Source: Blastobasis lacticolella
Lineage: Eukaryota; Arthropoda; Insecta; Lepidoptera; Blastobasidae
Assembly: GCA_905147135.1 (NCBI GenBank)
Contig: LR990053.1
Location: 818,501 to 882,500, forward strand
Direction of reading: 5' to 3'
Length of the DNA stretch: 64,000 nt
The notes beneath the pieces were generated by a model. The model was given only the letters and a program-made list of their open reading frames with translations, had not been told where the DNA came from and did no database searches. Positions 32,691-43,184 of the stretch are shown piece after piece (positions within the stretch are counted from its first letter, which is position 1; each line of letters begins with the position of its first letter). The position numbers were made by a program, and so were the translations under genes.

Positions 32691-33549
32691 AATTCATCTA
32701 CTACGAGTAAATTTCTATTTCCGCGCAATATTTTAATTCAACAAGGTCATATTTTACATTAAGCCCTTAGTAACCGGGCCCCCGGAGATGTGGCGAGCGA
32801 AATTCTTGGCAGAGGGTCTTAACCATTGGCAAAATAGCGATGGAGTGCAGAAGGCAGTATATCAACTTACCCACTAACAGTATAAAATAACTAGAGTCCG
32901 ACCAAAGCTACGGCTTCGGCTTCAGCTACAGCTACCTTCGGTAAAAAAAAACCACCTTCTGGCGGAGGTAATGAATAAAGGCGAAACCTTTGGCTACGAC
33001 GTGGTTTTTATTATGATACATAAATAAATAGCAAGAAAAATTTTCATCAACTCTAGATCAACTTCAATACATGGTTTGAATTCCCTTTCTATATTATACA
33101 GTCAATATAAACCAAGATTTTAAAATAAATTTGTTGTTAATTGTAGCATATAGCCTATAGGGCTATAGCTAGCTTCCTACACTTAAGTATTATATCATGC
33201 ACCCCAGTGAAAACATTATTATTCGTTTCACTTCAAACTTAAATCTAAATATAATAAAATATCTATGTTCATATTTACACTTACACCTAGACACTTGAGA
33301 TAGCTAAATTTAATATTTAATATCAATATATAATATAATACATCATTTATATTTATATTTTATTAATTACATTATTTGTGTCAACACACCTGTGATGAGT
33401 ATCAGTTTGTCGATATTATCGATATCAATCATATCGACCATCACAACATCACTACTCCGCGCAACACACAATGTGTAACCAATCTTAAACAAAGTTTGAG
33501 CTTAAGCCTTCGGCTTCGGCCGAAGGTTGTAGCGATAGCCCAATACGAT
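32691..33549. other. No gene recognised; GGCTTC-type repeats
   Basis: Short runs of GGCTTCGGCTTCAGC at 32910-32930 and a palindromic CCTTCGGCTTCGGCCGAAGG at 33506-33525. The rest is AT-rich. Confidence 0.4.
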
Positions 33550-33752
33550 TATTACGAGAAAACACCGACCAAGTTAACATCTACCAAAAATATTTTCTAA
33601 ACAATTGAACCGATTTTAATGAAATCAAGAACCGTCTTGATTAAACTCGCTTTCAAATAATGTAAGCCGCATCGAAATCGGTTCATCCTTTCGAGAGTTA
33701 CGATGCTACAGACGCATACATCAAACTTATAACACCCCACTTTTTTCGCCGA
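33550..33752 (+). mobile_element. Interspersed repeat C, copy 2
   Basis: CACCGACCAAGTTAACATCT start, TGAACCGATTTTAATGAAAT, GAAATCGGTTCATCC and GAGTTACGATGC, then CTTATAACACCCC. The most complete copy of the family here. Confidence 0.75.
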
Positions 33753-34157
33753 AATTAATGAGCCAGCCACTATATATGCGCGTACAAACCGGATACGGTC
33801 CAAAATCTCAACAGGGCAGCTTGAGGCGCTGTCTTCAGTACCCGCGCCGAAAGCGGCTGAAGTACCAAACAATTTTAATTAATAATTCGGTAAAATTTTT
33901 CAGGAAGAATACCTGAAAACCGTTGGGCTATTATCTTTACGGAAGTAGAATTTGTGTAACGCTAATGGATGGTTGGTTGCGACCCTTTTTTGCTTTTAGT
34001 AGCATTATAAAGCTGAGGAAACCAGCTTAAAAATATGATAAAATGTGTCTTCAAAAATTCATAGCAATTCTGTCTCACGGGTTAAAAACGAATGTTATTT
34101 TTTTGCGATTTTCGATTTGAATTAGTATTCAAATGCACATTAAAATAATAATAACAA
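33753..34157. other. No gene recognised
   Basis: No repeat or ORF assigned. Confidence 0.35.
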
Positions 34158-34226
34158 TCATCTTGTGTAAAGTTTCGGTTGTGCTCTCGCGCGCGAGGGC
34201 CCAGGGTCCGCCTTCGCCGTGATGGC
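34158..34226 (-). mobile_element. SINE-T 3' fragment
   Basis: TTTCGGTTGTGCTCTCGCGC and GAGGGCCCAGGGTCCGCCTT; only ~70 bases. Confidence 0.7.
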
Positions 34227-34663
34227 TCTGTGCGTTTGTATACAAATAATAAAACGAGCTTTCTGTCATTAGTACAGAAACCAAAATTGCATAATCATTT
34301 GGGACAAATCGTATAGCAATCACATAGGTACAGACCTATGGACTTTTAAACACCAATAGGACCCTGCACGCAATACCGACAACGTAATAAAGGTTAATTC
34401 TCCCCAGCTTTACACAGCACAGTCAGTACACACTACACCACCGCCTCTCGCTTGTCTCCCGGCGCCTCAAAAAGTGGCGAGTAGAAGCAGTGTAAACACT
34501 CGAGCGCTCGGTACGCGGCTGCAGCGTGAAGTGTTTGATTGCAATTATAAATTGCTAAACGTGGCGCCTTCTATATCAAATATTGGCTTTCTCTTCTATA
34601 ATAACGACGACACTTTTTGTCTGTTTATTCTTCAACTGAGAATATTTAATACTGTCACGTGTC
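34227..34663. other. No gene recognised
   Basis: No repeat or domain assigned. Confidence 0.35.
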
Positions 34664-34665
34664 GA

Positions 34666-35027
34666 GGAGCGTTGGTGGCCTGGTGGGTAAGCTATTGCCC
34701 GACTTTGCGTTTTTTGTAAAATTAATTTTAATATCTCTTGGATATGTATTTGGGCTAAATAAAGATTTGTCCATGTCTATGTCTATTTGCAAGCGAAAGG
34801 TACCATGTTCGAATCCCACTGTAGCCTTGTACCAATGACGTTTTCTGAGTTATGTACCTACATTAGTTGAAACACTAACCGATGCTCTTACGGTGAGGGA
34901 AAACATCTAGAGTGAACCTGTTCATTCAGCTCACTGAATGTGTAACCATGTTCCGGTCCCCTGTTCATAAGGTGTTGTAATTACCTGATCAGCCAAATCC
35001 TGGATCATGGTCAAGGCGGACCCCAGG
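34666..35027 (+). mobile_element. SINE-T split by a LINE tail
   Basis: The head starts GAGCGTTGGTGGCCTGGTGG, is interrupted at 34712-34788, and resumes at AAGCGAAAGGTACCATGTTC. The body runs to CATGGTCAAGGCGGACCCC at 35024, where the LINE at 35028 begins. Confidence 0.8.
34712..34788 (+). mobile_element. LINE 3' tail inserted in SINE head
   Basis: TTTGGGCTAAATAAAGATTT followed by CCATGTCTATGTCTATT: an AATAAA signal and a (GTCTAT)n-type tail, ~77 bases. Confidence 0.6.
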
Positions 35028-35889
35028 ATAGGACTCTTAAACCATAAAATGTACCGCAGCGTTTTCTTGTATTGTATTGCATGTTCTGCAGCCAACAATG
35101 CTTGTAGTTTTGTGTACGGAGGTTTGGCAAAAATTAAACAAACTGAAACATGCAAACCACACTTTCAGAAACTGAAGATTCTTACACTTCCGAGTATGTA
35201 TATTTTTGAAATGTGTAAGTTCGTAAGGAACCACCTAGGCTCATATCCCAAACGTGAAGATTTGCCTACAAACATGAGTTTGCGCTACAAAAGCAAGTTA
35301 ATGCTTCCAGTGTCTAGACTAAAGATCCACAATACAAGCACATATACCATGTCCATCAAAATATATAATAAATTACCTGAAACTTTGAAAAAAGAAACAG
35401 ATGGCAAAGTTTTTATTAGGAAGCTTAAGAAGATACTCTTAGCTAAGAGTTACTATAGTTTAAATGAATTTTTTAATGAGAAAAAGTGATATCAATGACT
35501 TATTTTGTATTAAGGCTCTATATCTGTACTTGTTATGACTTAGAATATAATTTTTCTAATGATTTTTATCGGTTATTGACATTTAATTTATTAAGAATTG
35601 ATTGTTGACAATGTACTTAAATTTGATAAGGTGAAATTTAACTTAATTTTATTTAAATACTTGACATATTTTAATTTTTGACGTATCGCTAATTGATTAA
35701 TTAATTAATTTGTTATTAAAGAACATGTAATAATTTATGCATTATGGAATTTAAATTTAATTGTTAAGATAATTTTGTTTTCTATATTAATTATTATTTT
35801 TGCAGTGCCCTCACAGGGTCACATGAGATACTTACCTATTTTTAAGATCTAATGTTATTATATTACCATGTGAAGCAATAAATAAATGA
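35028..35889 (+). pseudogene. CR1/Jockey-like LINE, 5'-truncated, ORF2 C-terminus and 3' UTR
   Basis: An open frame runs to a stop at 35487-35489, covering ~150 codons of the region after the reverse transcriptase core. Recognisable in order are CKPHFQKLKILTLPSMYIFE, KFVRNH, SRLKIHNTSTYTMSIKIYNK and IRKLKKILLAKSYYSLNEFF. This is the typical end of a CR1/Jockey-group ORF2 (family knowledge from memory). RT catalytic motifs and the endonuclease are missing because of 5' truncation. The ~400-base AT-rich 3' UTR ends AATAAATAAATGACAATGAC, a hexanucleotide-repeat tail. The left end abuts SINE-T, so the element inserted into or truncated that SINE. The Met upstream lies in the SINE and is not a real start. 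Confidence 0.85.
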
Positions 35890-36300
35890 CAATGACAATG
35901 ACGGAGGTAGGCAAGTTAGCCGTAGTGAGGATACTAAATTCAGCTCTGTACAGCACACCGCACGGGCACAAGACACGGCAATATGAGCCTTCGGTACTCC
36001 GGCGTCCCGCTACCGTTCATATCATAAAGAAACTTGAGTTGCCTACTCTAACAACGCTCAACTATTCTCATAGGCAGGTGTCAGAGGCAAGCAAGTATGC
36101 CCAACTCAATATCCTACGCCCCCCACCCCCTTCTGCACCCGCGATATTTAATACCCTCACAAATTAACGTGCAGCGAAGTTCTCCTCACAGTGTGGAATA
36201 ACTTGTGGTTGATAGACGATAATTGATGTTCCGGGAAGTAGGAGCTGTGGCTTTGACGCGAGTCTTAAACTAGTAAGAGACGTTCCGTTTTGGCTGGAGC
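35890..36300. other. No gene recognised
   Basis: A 93-codon ORF (35886-36167, +) begins in the LINE tail repeat and has no domain. Confidence 0.35.
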
Positions 36301-36488
36301 CGACCAACCGTCAGTTGCAGTTGATACTAATCTTTACGCAGTATAAAATGAAGTCGCTTTTAGTGCGGAGGACGTGGTCGGACGTCCGACCAAGGTCGGC
36401 TCGTTTGTGCATCCGAATTTATCAAAGAGCGACTTTGTTTTGTTCATCGTAAGGATTAGTATGGACTGCAACTGACTTGGTAGGGTCT
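36301..36488. mobile_element. ~185-bp palindromic MITE
   Basis: Left arm GTCAGTTGCAGTTGATACTA to GAAGTCGCTTTTA is complemented by AAAGAGCGACTTTG to ATGGACTGCAACTGAC on the right (~55-bp arms with a few mismatches). The centre holds GTCGGACGTCCGAC, itself a perfect palindrome. Non-coding; target duplication unclear. Confidence 0.75.
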
Positions 36489-37404
36489 AGCAAAATCGGA
36501 GCATTTATTAATAGTTTTACACCCGTATTCACAAACAATACTTTCTTGTAGTGTAAGTAAGTATTGTAGTTTTACAATTATGCGTTTACACAGTGGTCGT
36601 CTGCTGTACCTCCGAACTGTGATCAATACGGATCCATTATTGGTCAATTTCGTTCATTTTGACGGATGGATAGTGCCGATCGCCAATCAAATATGGTCAG
36701 TTGGAACCTTGTACGTTAGTTTCTCTCGTTTCCTCGCACGTACTTTCTCTCAGGTCAGGCGCCAGAGATAGTTACACTGCGCAATAATCGCCAGACCTGA
36801 ACCTTTAATCCTGGATGAGTAAACTTCACCGAGTCCAGAGTAGCCCGTGGATTCTTTCGTCTCTTTTTGTGTAGTACCTTAGTTCAGTGTCATGATGACG
36901 CCAGAATACTGGAATGCGTCTTAACTTTAAGGGCTCCTTAAAGATCATTATGTCACGTTCAAATCTTTGACATATATGTATAACGAGCCCTTAAAATTAA
37001 GAGATATTCAAGTACCTATTCAGGCGTAAGTATGATAAGTATTATACTTTCTTCATTTCTCAACGCGATTATTTGTCGGTAATAGTCGCCTTGCGGCCGT
37101 CCTTTGTTCACCAAGAACACATATCGACAGAAGCAACTGTAGGTACAATACTCCCATTCCCGCCAATTGAGCAATATGTTGTGTGATGACACCAAAGATC
37201 GGAGCGAGTGGGACAGCTGCGCTTTCGTAATCACTCGTGCGGCGGGTCGCCGTTTGATCGTGATTGTGCGGGAGGCGGGTGCATGGGCAGGAGCGGAGCG
37301 GGTTGTCGGAAATGGATAGGCCTCGATGTAGATCTAGTTGGACGATGAGAAGACTGGACAATGACATAAGTACATACTCGTACACTCCTGAAACATACCA
37401 TGAT
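36489..37404. other. No gene recognised; short repeat at 36622-36700
   Basis: GGTCAATTTCGTTCATTTTG and GATAGTGCCGATCGCCA recur at 61296-61360 (GACGGACGCATAGTGCC), so a repeat family is present. The rest, including a 110-codon minus ORF at 37053-37385, has no domain. Confidence 0.4.
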
Positions 37405-37648
37405 GACCTAGTGGTTCAGTGGTCAACTGCCACGCAAGAGGTCCCGGGTTCGATTCCCGGCCGGGCCGAAATTTAAAATGATGAATTTTAATTTCTGTTA
37501 CGGGTCTGGGTGTTTTATGTATAATAAGTATGTATTTAAAAGTATTTAAGTAGTATATCAGTTATCTAGCACTCATAGTACAAGCTTTGCTTAGTTTGAG
37601 GCTAGATGGCGCTGTGTGAATTTGTCAGCGATTATTGATTTATTTATA
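37405..37648 (+). mobile_element. SINE-G, near full-length copy
   Basis: The head has a 9-base deletion around the anticodon arm (CAACTGCCACGCAAG). B box, body and GAGGCTAGATGGCGCTGTGT end are intact. The next repeat starts 2 bases after its tail. Confidence 0.85.
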
Positions 37649-37650
37649 AA

Positions 37651-37802
37651 CTAGTGGACCCGGCGCGACTTCGTTCGCGTACACCTACTTTACTCCTACC
37701 TACCCTCTTTCTACTTGCTTATAAACCTTCCTCTTGAATCACTCTATCTGCTGTTGAAACCCGCATCAAAATCCGTTGCGTAGTTTCAAAGATTTTGTTT
37801 TA
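37651..37802 (+). mobile_element. Interspersed repeat J
   Basis: CTAGTGGACCCGGCGCGACT, CGCATCAAAATCCGTTGCG and TTTTGTTTTATACTATGTAG. Same family as 5935-6140 and 45843-45940. Confidence 0.65.
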
Positions 37803-37929
37803 TACTATGTAGTGATGTAAGTAGTTTTTCCCGTAGGGTTGGCCAGAGACGACATTGTCCCAGACAATGACGCCCTTTACTCGTCATCGCCGGTTGACAC
37901 TCATCTTATATACAGGCCGATTGAAGGTA

Positions 37930-38172
37930 ATCGTCAATGCATATAGGGTGCGTTTGAAGATGGTATCATTCGCCCGCCACACAATCTTCGTTCGCGTTTG
38001 CCGTTTCAGTTCCAGGGTATCAGGAATGAGACCCCGTGGGCAGCCCAAGAAACGATAGATTAACATAGCTGAATTAAATGCGAAAGCCAATGGCTTACGA
38101 CGCGAGGATGCCGAAGACCGGGCGAAGTCGAGAAGAATATGTAGGCCTGGATAAGCGCTAGGACGATGAAAA
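37930..38172 (+). pseudogene. RTE-type LINE ORF end (RTE-2)
   Basis: Reads RVSGMRPRGQPKKR, stop, then (shifted) NGLRREDAEDRAKSRRI before the tail GGATAAGCGCTAGGACGATG. The order PRGRPKKR, EDAEDRAKWRR, stop is typical of RTE ORF ends. Stops and a frameshift show it is dead. Confidence 0.75.
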
Positions 38173-38682
38173 GAATGCGATGTATCACATAAAACATCGC
38201 TATCGCCCACGCGTCCGCCCCCAACATGCCCGCAGCCTGCGGCCGCTAGCGGCTACGGGCCGGCAGATAGATTGCGGCTCCGATTGCAGTTGTAATTACA
38301 ACGCACCGAGCCTCTTCTCCCCCCACCCCCACCCCCTTTCTCACCCTGGTGAATGTAGCTTAGAAGTATATAGTTGCTTTCGTTCGTCTTATGCCTCTTT
38401 TGGTTACGTAATAAAGATGTACGGGGAATTTTTTAATAACGGTTTTGTCCTGTACTGGTGTGTATGGTCACGGACTACACAAATAAGTCTACTAATAGTC
38501 TAGTGCAATTACTATTTTTTTCATAGACAAACTACCTATTACACGAACTTGAAATAAACCAGAGTGAAGTTAGCTCTGCCGAACAAGAACCTACACGAAA
38601 TACGTGTAGTACGTTACCAAAAAAATATTACTCACTAAATCAACGTAAGAACAACGTAACGGACAGAAAAGTCGGATAACAC
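38173..38682. other. No gene recognised
   Basis: GC-rich stretch 38200-38340 with no domain; a 107-codon + ORF (38180-38503) starts in the LINE tail. Confidence 0.35.
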
Positions 38683-38868
38683 CCGACCAAGTTTATATAG
38701 GTTTTAGTATATACTCAAATATTTTCTAAATTACACCGATTGTAACTAAACAAATATAGAACTATCTCTATTAAAATAGCTTCCAAATACAGAAATCCTC
38801 ATCCGAATCGGTCCATCCGTTTGGAAGCTACGATGTCATAAGGAGACACACAGATACACAAGCCACAA
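38683..38868 (+). mobile_element. Interspersed repeat C, copy 3
   Basis: ACCCGACCAAGTTTATATAG, CTCATCCGAATCGGTCCATC and GGAAGCTACGATGTCAT, then ACACACAGATACACA. Diverged but collinear with 33550. Confidence 0.65.
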
Positions 38869-39208
38869 AGCCACAGATAAGCAAAGGACTTACCAGTACC
38901 TTCACAAAGTCTACCCGCAATTCTTGGCGCCAAATTGGGCACCACAAATTGGGTATCGTTTCCCGCCATTAATTAATTTCTTACAAACATGGCCGCTGTT
39001 GGTATTCCGGTGGCGTTACGACAATTATGCTAATTCGCGTCGGACATAGCCGGCTAATTGTGGCGTACGGACGGACCGACTGGCCGTAAATATTTTATCA
39101 GTTAACTTTTGCGGGTAGTAATCAATTGGCCTAATCTGTAGGACCGATGAGGTTTGTGGTTTATGCGTGTTTACAATCTCGATTAAGAGAGTCGGTGGCC
39201 TAATGTGA

Positions 39209-39475
39209 TGGATCATCATCATCATCATCATAGCCGATATTAGTCCACTACAGAACTTAGGGCCTTCCCACGAAAGGGGAGGTTATTGCCATAATCTCCA
39301 CGCTTAGCAGGCGGGTTGCAGATCGCAATATTATAAATATAACAATGGAAAACGTTACTGCCCGTTTTCCAGTCTACGGAAACTCTAGATCTTTTGCCTC
39401 GAAAACATTAGTCGCCTTGTACGACACCCACGAATATAAGGGGTTGGTGCTATTCTACTCTGCTGTGTCCGGCAT
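39209..39475 (-). mobile_element. Repeat D, copy 2 (full)
   Basis: Begins with a (ATC)n tail, then CCCACGAAAGGGGAGGTTAT and TATAAATATAACAATGGAAA, and ends TGGTGCTATTCTACTCTGC. Minus orientation. Confidence 0.8.
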
Positions 39476-39477
39476 TA

Positions 39478-39570
39478 TTCATTTGTCCGGTATTGCAAAC
39501 GTCCATAGGCTGCGGTGACTGCTTACCATCAAGCAGGCCGTAAGCTAGTTTGCCACCTAGGTGGTATAAA
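39478..39570 (+). mobile_element. LINE 3' end (type H')
   Basis: GGTATTGCAAACGTCCATAG, GACTGCTTACCATCAAGCAG and TAGGTGGTATAAAAAA. It sits exactly between two copies of repeat D. Confidence 0.7.
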
Positions 39571-39770
39571 AAATGGGAGGTTATTTCCATAATCTCCACG
39601 CTCGGCAGGCGGGTTGAAGATCGCTGTGTTATAAATATAACAATGGAAACGCTGCTGCCCATTCTCCAGTCTACGGAGACTCTCAATTTTTCTGCCTTGA
39701 AAACATTACTCTCCTTGTACGATATCCGCGAATATAAGGGGTTGGTTCTATTCTACTCTGTCGAACACCA
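39571..39770 (-). mobile_element. Repeat D, copy 3 (lacks its 3' end)
   Basis: GGGAGGTTATTTCCATAATC to TTCTACTCTGTCGAACACCA. It starts at the poly(A) of the LINE end, so the two D copies are either a tandem duplication or a copy broken by the LINE. Confidence 0.75.
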
Positions 39771-39844
39771 AACGGCCAACTATCAGGACTCTAAACCATC
39801 ACAATCCTTTATCATCTCAAACACTTAAGATATTACAAGCCGGA

Positions 39845-39890
39845 TATCGGCAGAGGCCGGGATAAGCGCTAGGACGATGATGATTACAAT
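39845..39890 (+). mobile_element. RTE-2 tail fragment
   Basis: GGATATCGGCAGAGGCCGGG then GATAAGCGCTAGGACGATGATGATT; ~45 bases of the RTE-2 3' end. Confidence 0.55.
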
Positions 39891-40919
39891 CCGGATATCG
39901 ATACCGGTTCATCTCAACCAGAACAGTGCCTACAGATAAAAATACGTAGGAGATACGTTCAATACGCTTTATGTGTTACGCTCTACGAGAGCGTATGTTT
40001 CTCGAGATTTTCATATCGCTCGGCGCAAATGGCCTTTCATATATTCGCAGCCTCTTCGGTACAGGGTGATTCTGTAGAAGTTATTGGAGTTTTAATACTT
40101 GTCCTTGTCCACTGAAATGAACTGATCTGCCAAAACCTCGATCACTGTCATGACTTATTTAACCGATTTTAAAAATTCATTCACATATGGAAAGCTACAT
40201 TATCAGTGAGCATAGGCGATATTTTCTCTTCAAAAAAATTTGGTATCTCTAAGAAAAATGAAACAATATAACGCAAGGTAGGAAAATGTAGCACATTCGC
40301 GCATAATTTTGAATTATTTGTTTGTTGGATTTGTAATTTTAGCTGCTTAGAGCACTTGGAAGTACAGAAGGAGCAGGAGAAGTGAAGTATAGCAGGACTA
40401 ATCGTACGCAACTTAGTAAACGATTGTGCGTTGTTTGCCACTGTATTTAGTTAATGAAAAGTTTCATAAGGCATAGTAATGGTCACCCTAAAATAGGTAA
40501 ATCATCAACATTAAATATTTTTATACGAACTGTTATGATGGTCATGGCGTTTAGTACTACGTGGCACTTTGATAAATTGTCGTAATTTGATATAACATGA
40601 CACGAATTATGTAGGTACCTATCAATGTCGTACCAAGTTCTGCTTTGAATAAATTGAACAAAATAAAGCTTTAGTTAGTTTTAATTATTCATAGTGTTTA
40701 CTCGTTCTTTGTAGTGTGTGTTGTTTCAATCTATCTAATGTAGGTTTTTTAGTTCTCTCTTTGTGGGAACACAACGACTGGCTGTGAAATTTATACTGCA
40801 AATCGCTATAGTTTAGCGAAATTCACATTTTAAAAGATAAATCTAATGTAGTGTGAATTGTATTTACGAATAGTTAATCATTCTACACTTTCGGTTTTCG
40901 TCACTCAAAATAAAGGTAC
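39891..40919. other. No gene recognised
   Basis: ATCTGCCAAAACCTCGATCA at 40122 is a possible scrap of SINE-T. A small hairpin ACGCTCT/AGAGCGT lies near 39976. Otherwise AT-rich and unassigned. Confidence 0.35.
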
Positions 40920-41035
40920 CTACATTGATCTCACCTTCGAAAAGGTCAGGTTGGGAGTACCCTCAACCGGCGTAAATTGATAATAAGATGTATGAATGTG
41001 GAAGAGGCGAAATATGTGCGTCATGACATGACTGG
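40920..41035 (+). mobile_element. RTE-like LINE 3' region (RTE-3)
   Basis: ACCCTCAACCGGCGTAAATT and GTATGAATGTGGAAGAGGCG match, in part, 60780-60830 and 51845-51955. Recalled as the end of a moth LINE; no intact frame. Confidence 0.5.
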
Positions 41036-42377
41036 TTACACCAAAAATATTCTAGTAAATAAGGCTTAAATCCTTACCAAAAACCTCGGCCTCTTAAAGT
41101 ACTGAGATCTAAAATTAGGCTAGATTATGGCCACAATTTTATTCTAAGTCATTTACATACCCAAAATACTTTTTGTTGAATCAAAAGTTTAGTTAAATTT
41201 CTCCCTTTCGTCAGCAACTCTATCAGTCTAACTAAATTATTCTGTTATCATTAGAAACTCTTGCCAAGTCAAAAAAGAGTGGAGCAGCAAAGTAGTTGCC
41301 ACTGATACGATAAATAGATTATTCCAAATTACGGTTACCCTTGCCCTGACCACATCTCAAGCATCATCCTGTAGCTCCTTATTTCGCAGCCTCTTCAATA
41401 TACGTCGGGCCCGCCCGGCCCCCGACGCCGGGACGTACGAGCGTAGCTATATCAGGTGTAGTTTTAAAGCGGTGTATTGTAGGAGCGTGAATATTTAAAA
41501 TTACCTCTCTAGTTTATTCCGGCTTCAAGTAAGCCAACCTATCCTTTCTTTTGCAGTGACGGTTGTATGTTTTACAGCGTGTAACGAGGTGTGTGTACCC
41601 TTTTATGGTTTAGTGTCTAGTGAAGTGGGTGTTGTTTGTTTTGTCTAAAACTTCAAGAATAAAATGTGTTTACCTATGAAATTGCCGTTTTTAGTTAATA
41701 TACAATTGCACAAATATTTTATATTTTACACATAACTGATCAAAATTAATACTTTATATCGAAAATAGCCTACGGGTAGAGGTAAGCTCATAACATTAAG
41801 CAAAATAAGGGTTTGAAATTCCCCCTTTTCGTTTGTAATTTTATATGAAGAAGTGACATTATGATTATTTATGTTTTGGTATTAGATTACTGTTTAAATT
41901 TGTACGCTGAATAGCAGGTCACAGTCGAACATATTTAAAAGTACTTTAATGTAACATATTTTTACCTGTGCCACCAATAAATAAAAATTGAATATTTGGA
42001 ACTATTTCATAACCTAAATAATAACAAAGACAGATTCTCAGAACTGCTGCGGTGAACCCACGAGCTCTCCTATCGAGCTTGCCAAACGCGGTAGTTCCCG
42101 TTATTATAACAGGAATAGGAACAATACAATGCACCAAATTATTACTAAGAACATCTAAGTCTCATGTTTCAATGGTTGGGTTATTTGTGTAAGTGCAAAC
42201 TTGAGTTCTGCACTGCAATACAAGCAGGTGCAGTTTGTTGCTGAAGGTATGACGTAGGCTTTCGTGTTAGCAATTAATATACCTACCTACATAACTAATT
42301 AATTGACCCACCGACAATATGGAGCAAGGGGTCAGCAAGGACCTCATTTAATATGGATTTAAGACTTTCGTTGTTAT
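41036..42377. other. No gene recognised; GC hairpin at 41402-41427
   Basis: CGTCGGG/CCCGACG hairpin in a short GC-rich patch. The remainder is AT-rich with no domain. Confidence 0.35.
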
Positions 42378-42482
42378 TCACTATACTTTCACTACACATG
42401 TTATCGGGTTTGTTACCACGGTTAGTATTGTTTTTACCTCGATATTTCGACGCAGTTGCATGCGTCATGGTCACGAGTTGAC
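42378..42482 (-). mobile_element. Repeat R, minus-strand copy
   Basis: TTGTTACCACGGTTAGTATT, TTTACCTCGATATTTCGACG and GTTGCATGCGTCATGGTCAC. A 71-codon minus-strand frame (42295-42510) runs through it and shares SKYRGKN-TNRGNK with the frame at 26950-27000, so the family may once have been coding; I do not recognise the protein. Confidence 0.6.
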
Positions 42483-42834
42483 TACTTGAGTTGATGAGTA
42501 GTGACCTCATTTAAGTCAATTTGTGAATTTTTGTTTGTTGTGTTTCGTAAATGACTGATAGAAGTTATGCTATTGTACATATCTTATTATTGTAAGCTGT
42601 GAAAATGAAAAAAACTATTCTGTAGTGTTTGGGCTCCACTCATTCCCACCGCCGCGACTCCTGTGTAGCCAGGATCTACGGTGACCACACACAGGTCCTC
42701 AGTTTTCACACTCAGGCACGCCCGAGGACATCCTAATACTGCCTTGGATATTGCAACAAATTGAATTAAGAAGTAACAGGTAGGTGTTGGTATGATAGTT
42801 ATTTTGACATCCTCCCTCAGAAATTGGAGACAAA

Positions 42835-42929
42835 CAGGCAAGCGGGCCACGTGATGGAAAGTGGTCACTGCCGCATATGGCCATCAGCAACACCAGGGAA
42901 GTTACCAATGCGTTGACCGCCTTTAAAGC
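42835..42929 (-). mobile_element. LINE 3' end (type H), left part
   Basis: CAAACAGGCAAGCGGGCCAC, GGAAAGTGGTCACTGCC and CATCAGCAACACCAGGG. Interrupted by the MITE beginning at 42930. Confidence 0.65.
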
Positions 42930-43184
42930 TAGAGCTCGTCTAATTTAAAATGACGCGCCCCACTATCGCATTAACGCACACAAGCAAGTTTAAAATATGG
43001 ACGCAATATATATACAAATGCCGTTGTAATTGGTCATTCAGTTGCCGGTAAGATTCAAACGTCGGAGCACGCGTCGTTCATTGGCTCCCACACAGATGAA
43101 GTGTCGTTATTAATATTTGCACTCACACATCGAAATCAACTAACTAAGTAGTGGGGCGCGTCATCTTAGACTAGACGAGCTCTA
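42930..43184. mobile_element. 255-bp MITE, TA-flanked (mariner-like)
   Basis: GAGCTCGTCTA at the left and TAGACGAGCTC at the right, each bordered by TA. The arms extend ~37 bp through ATGACGCGCCCCACTA with few mismatches. The TA duplication is what Tc1/mariner transposases leave. The interior is non-coding. It is inserted in a LINE end. Confidence 0.8.

Noticed and set aside
35007..35027. Start codon of the 35-kb ORF
   Set aside because: The Met lies in the neighbouring SINE; the coding similarity to LINE ORF2 begins later.
39209..39770. Long terminal repeats of a retrotransposon (two D copies)
   Set aside because: Repeat D is dispersed elsewhere with trinucleotide tails, and only a LINE end lies between the two copies.
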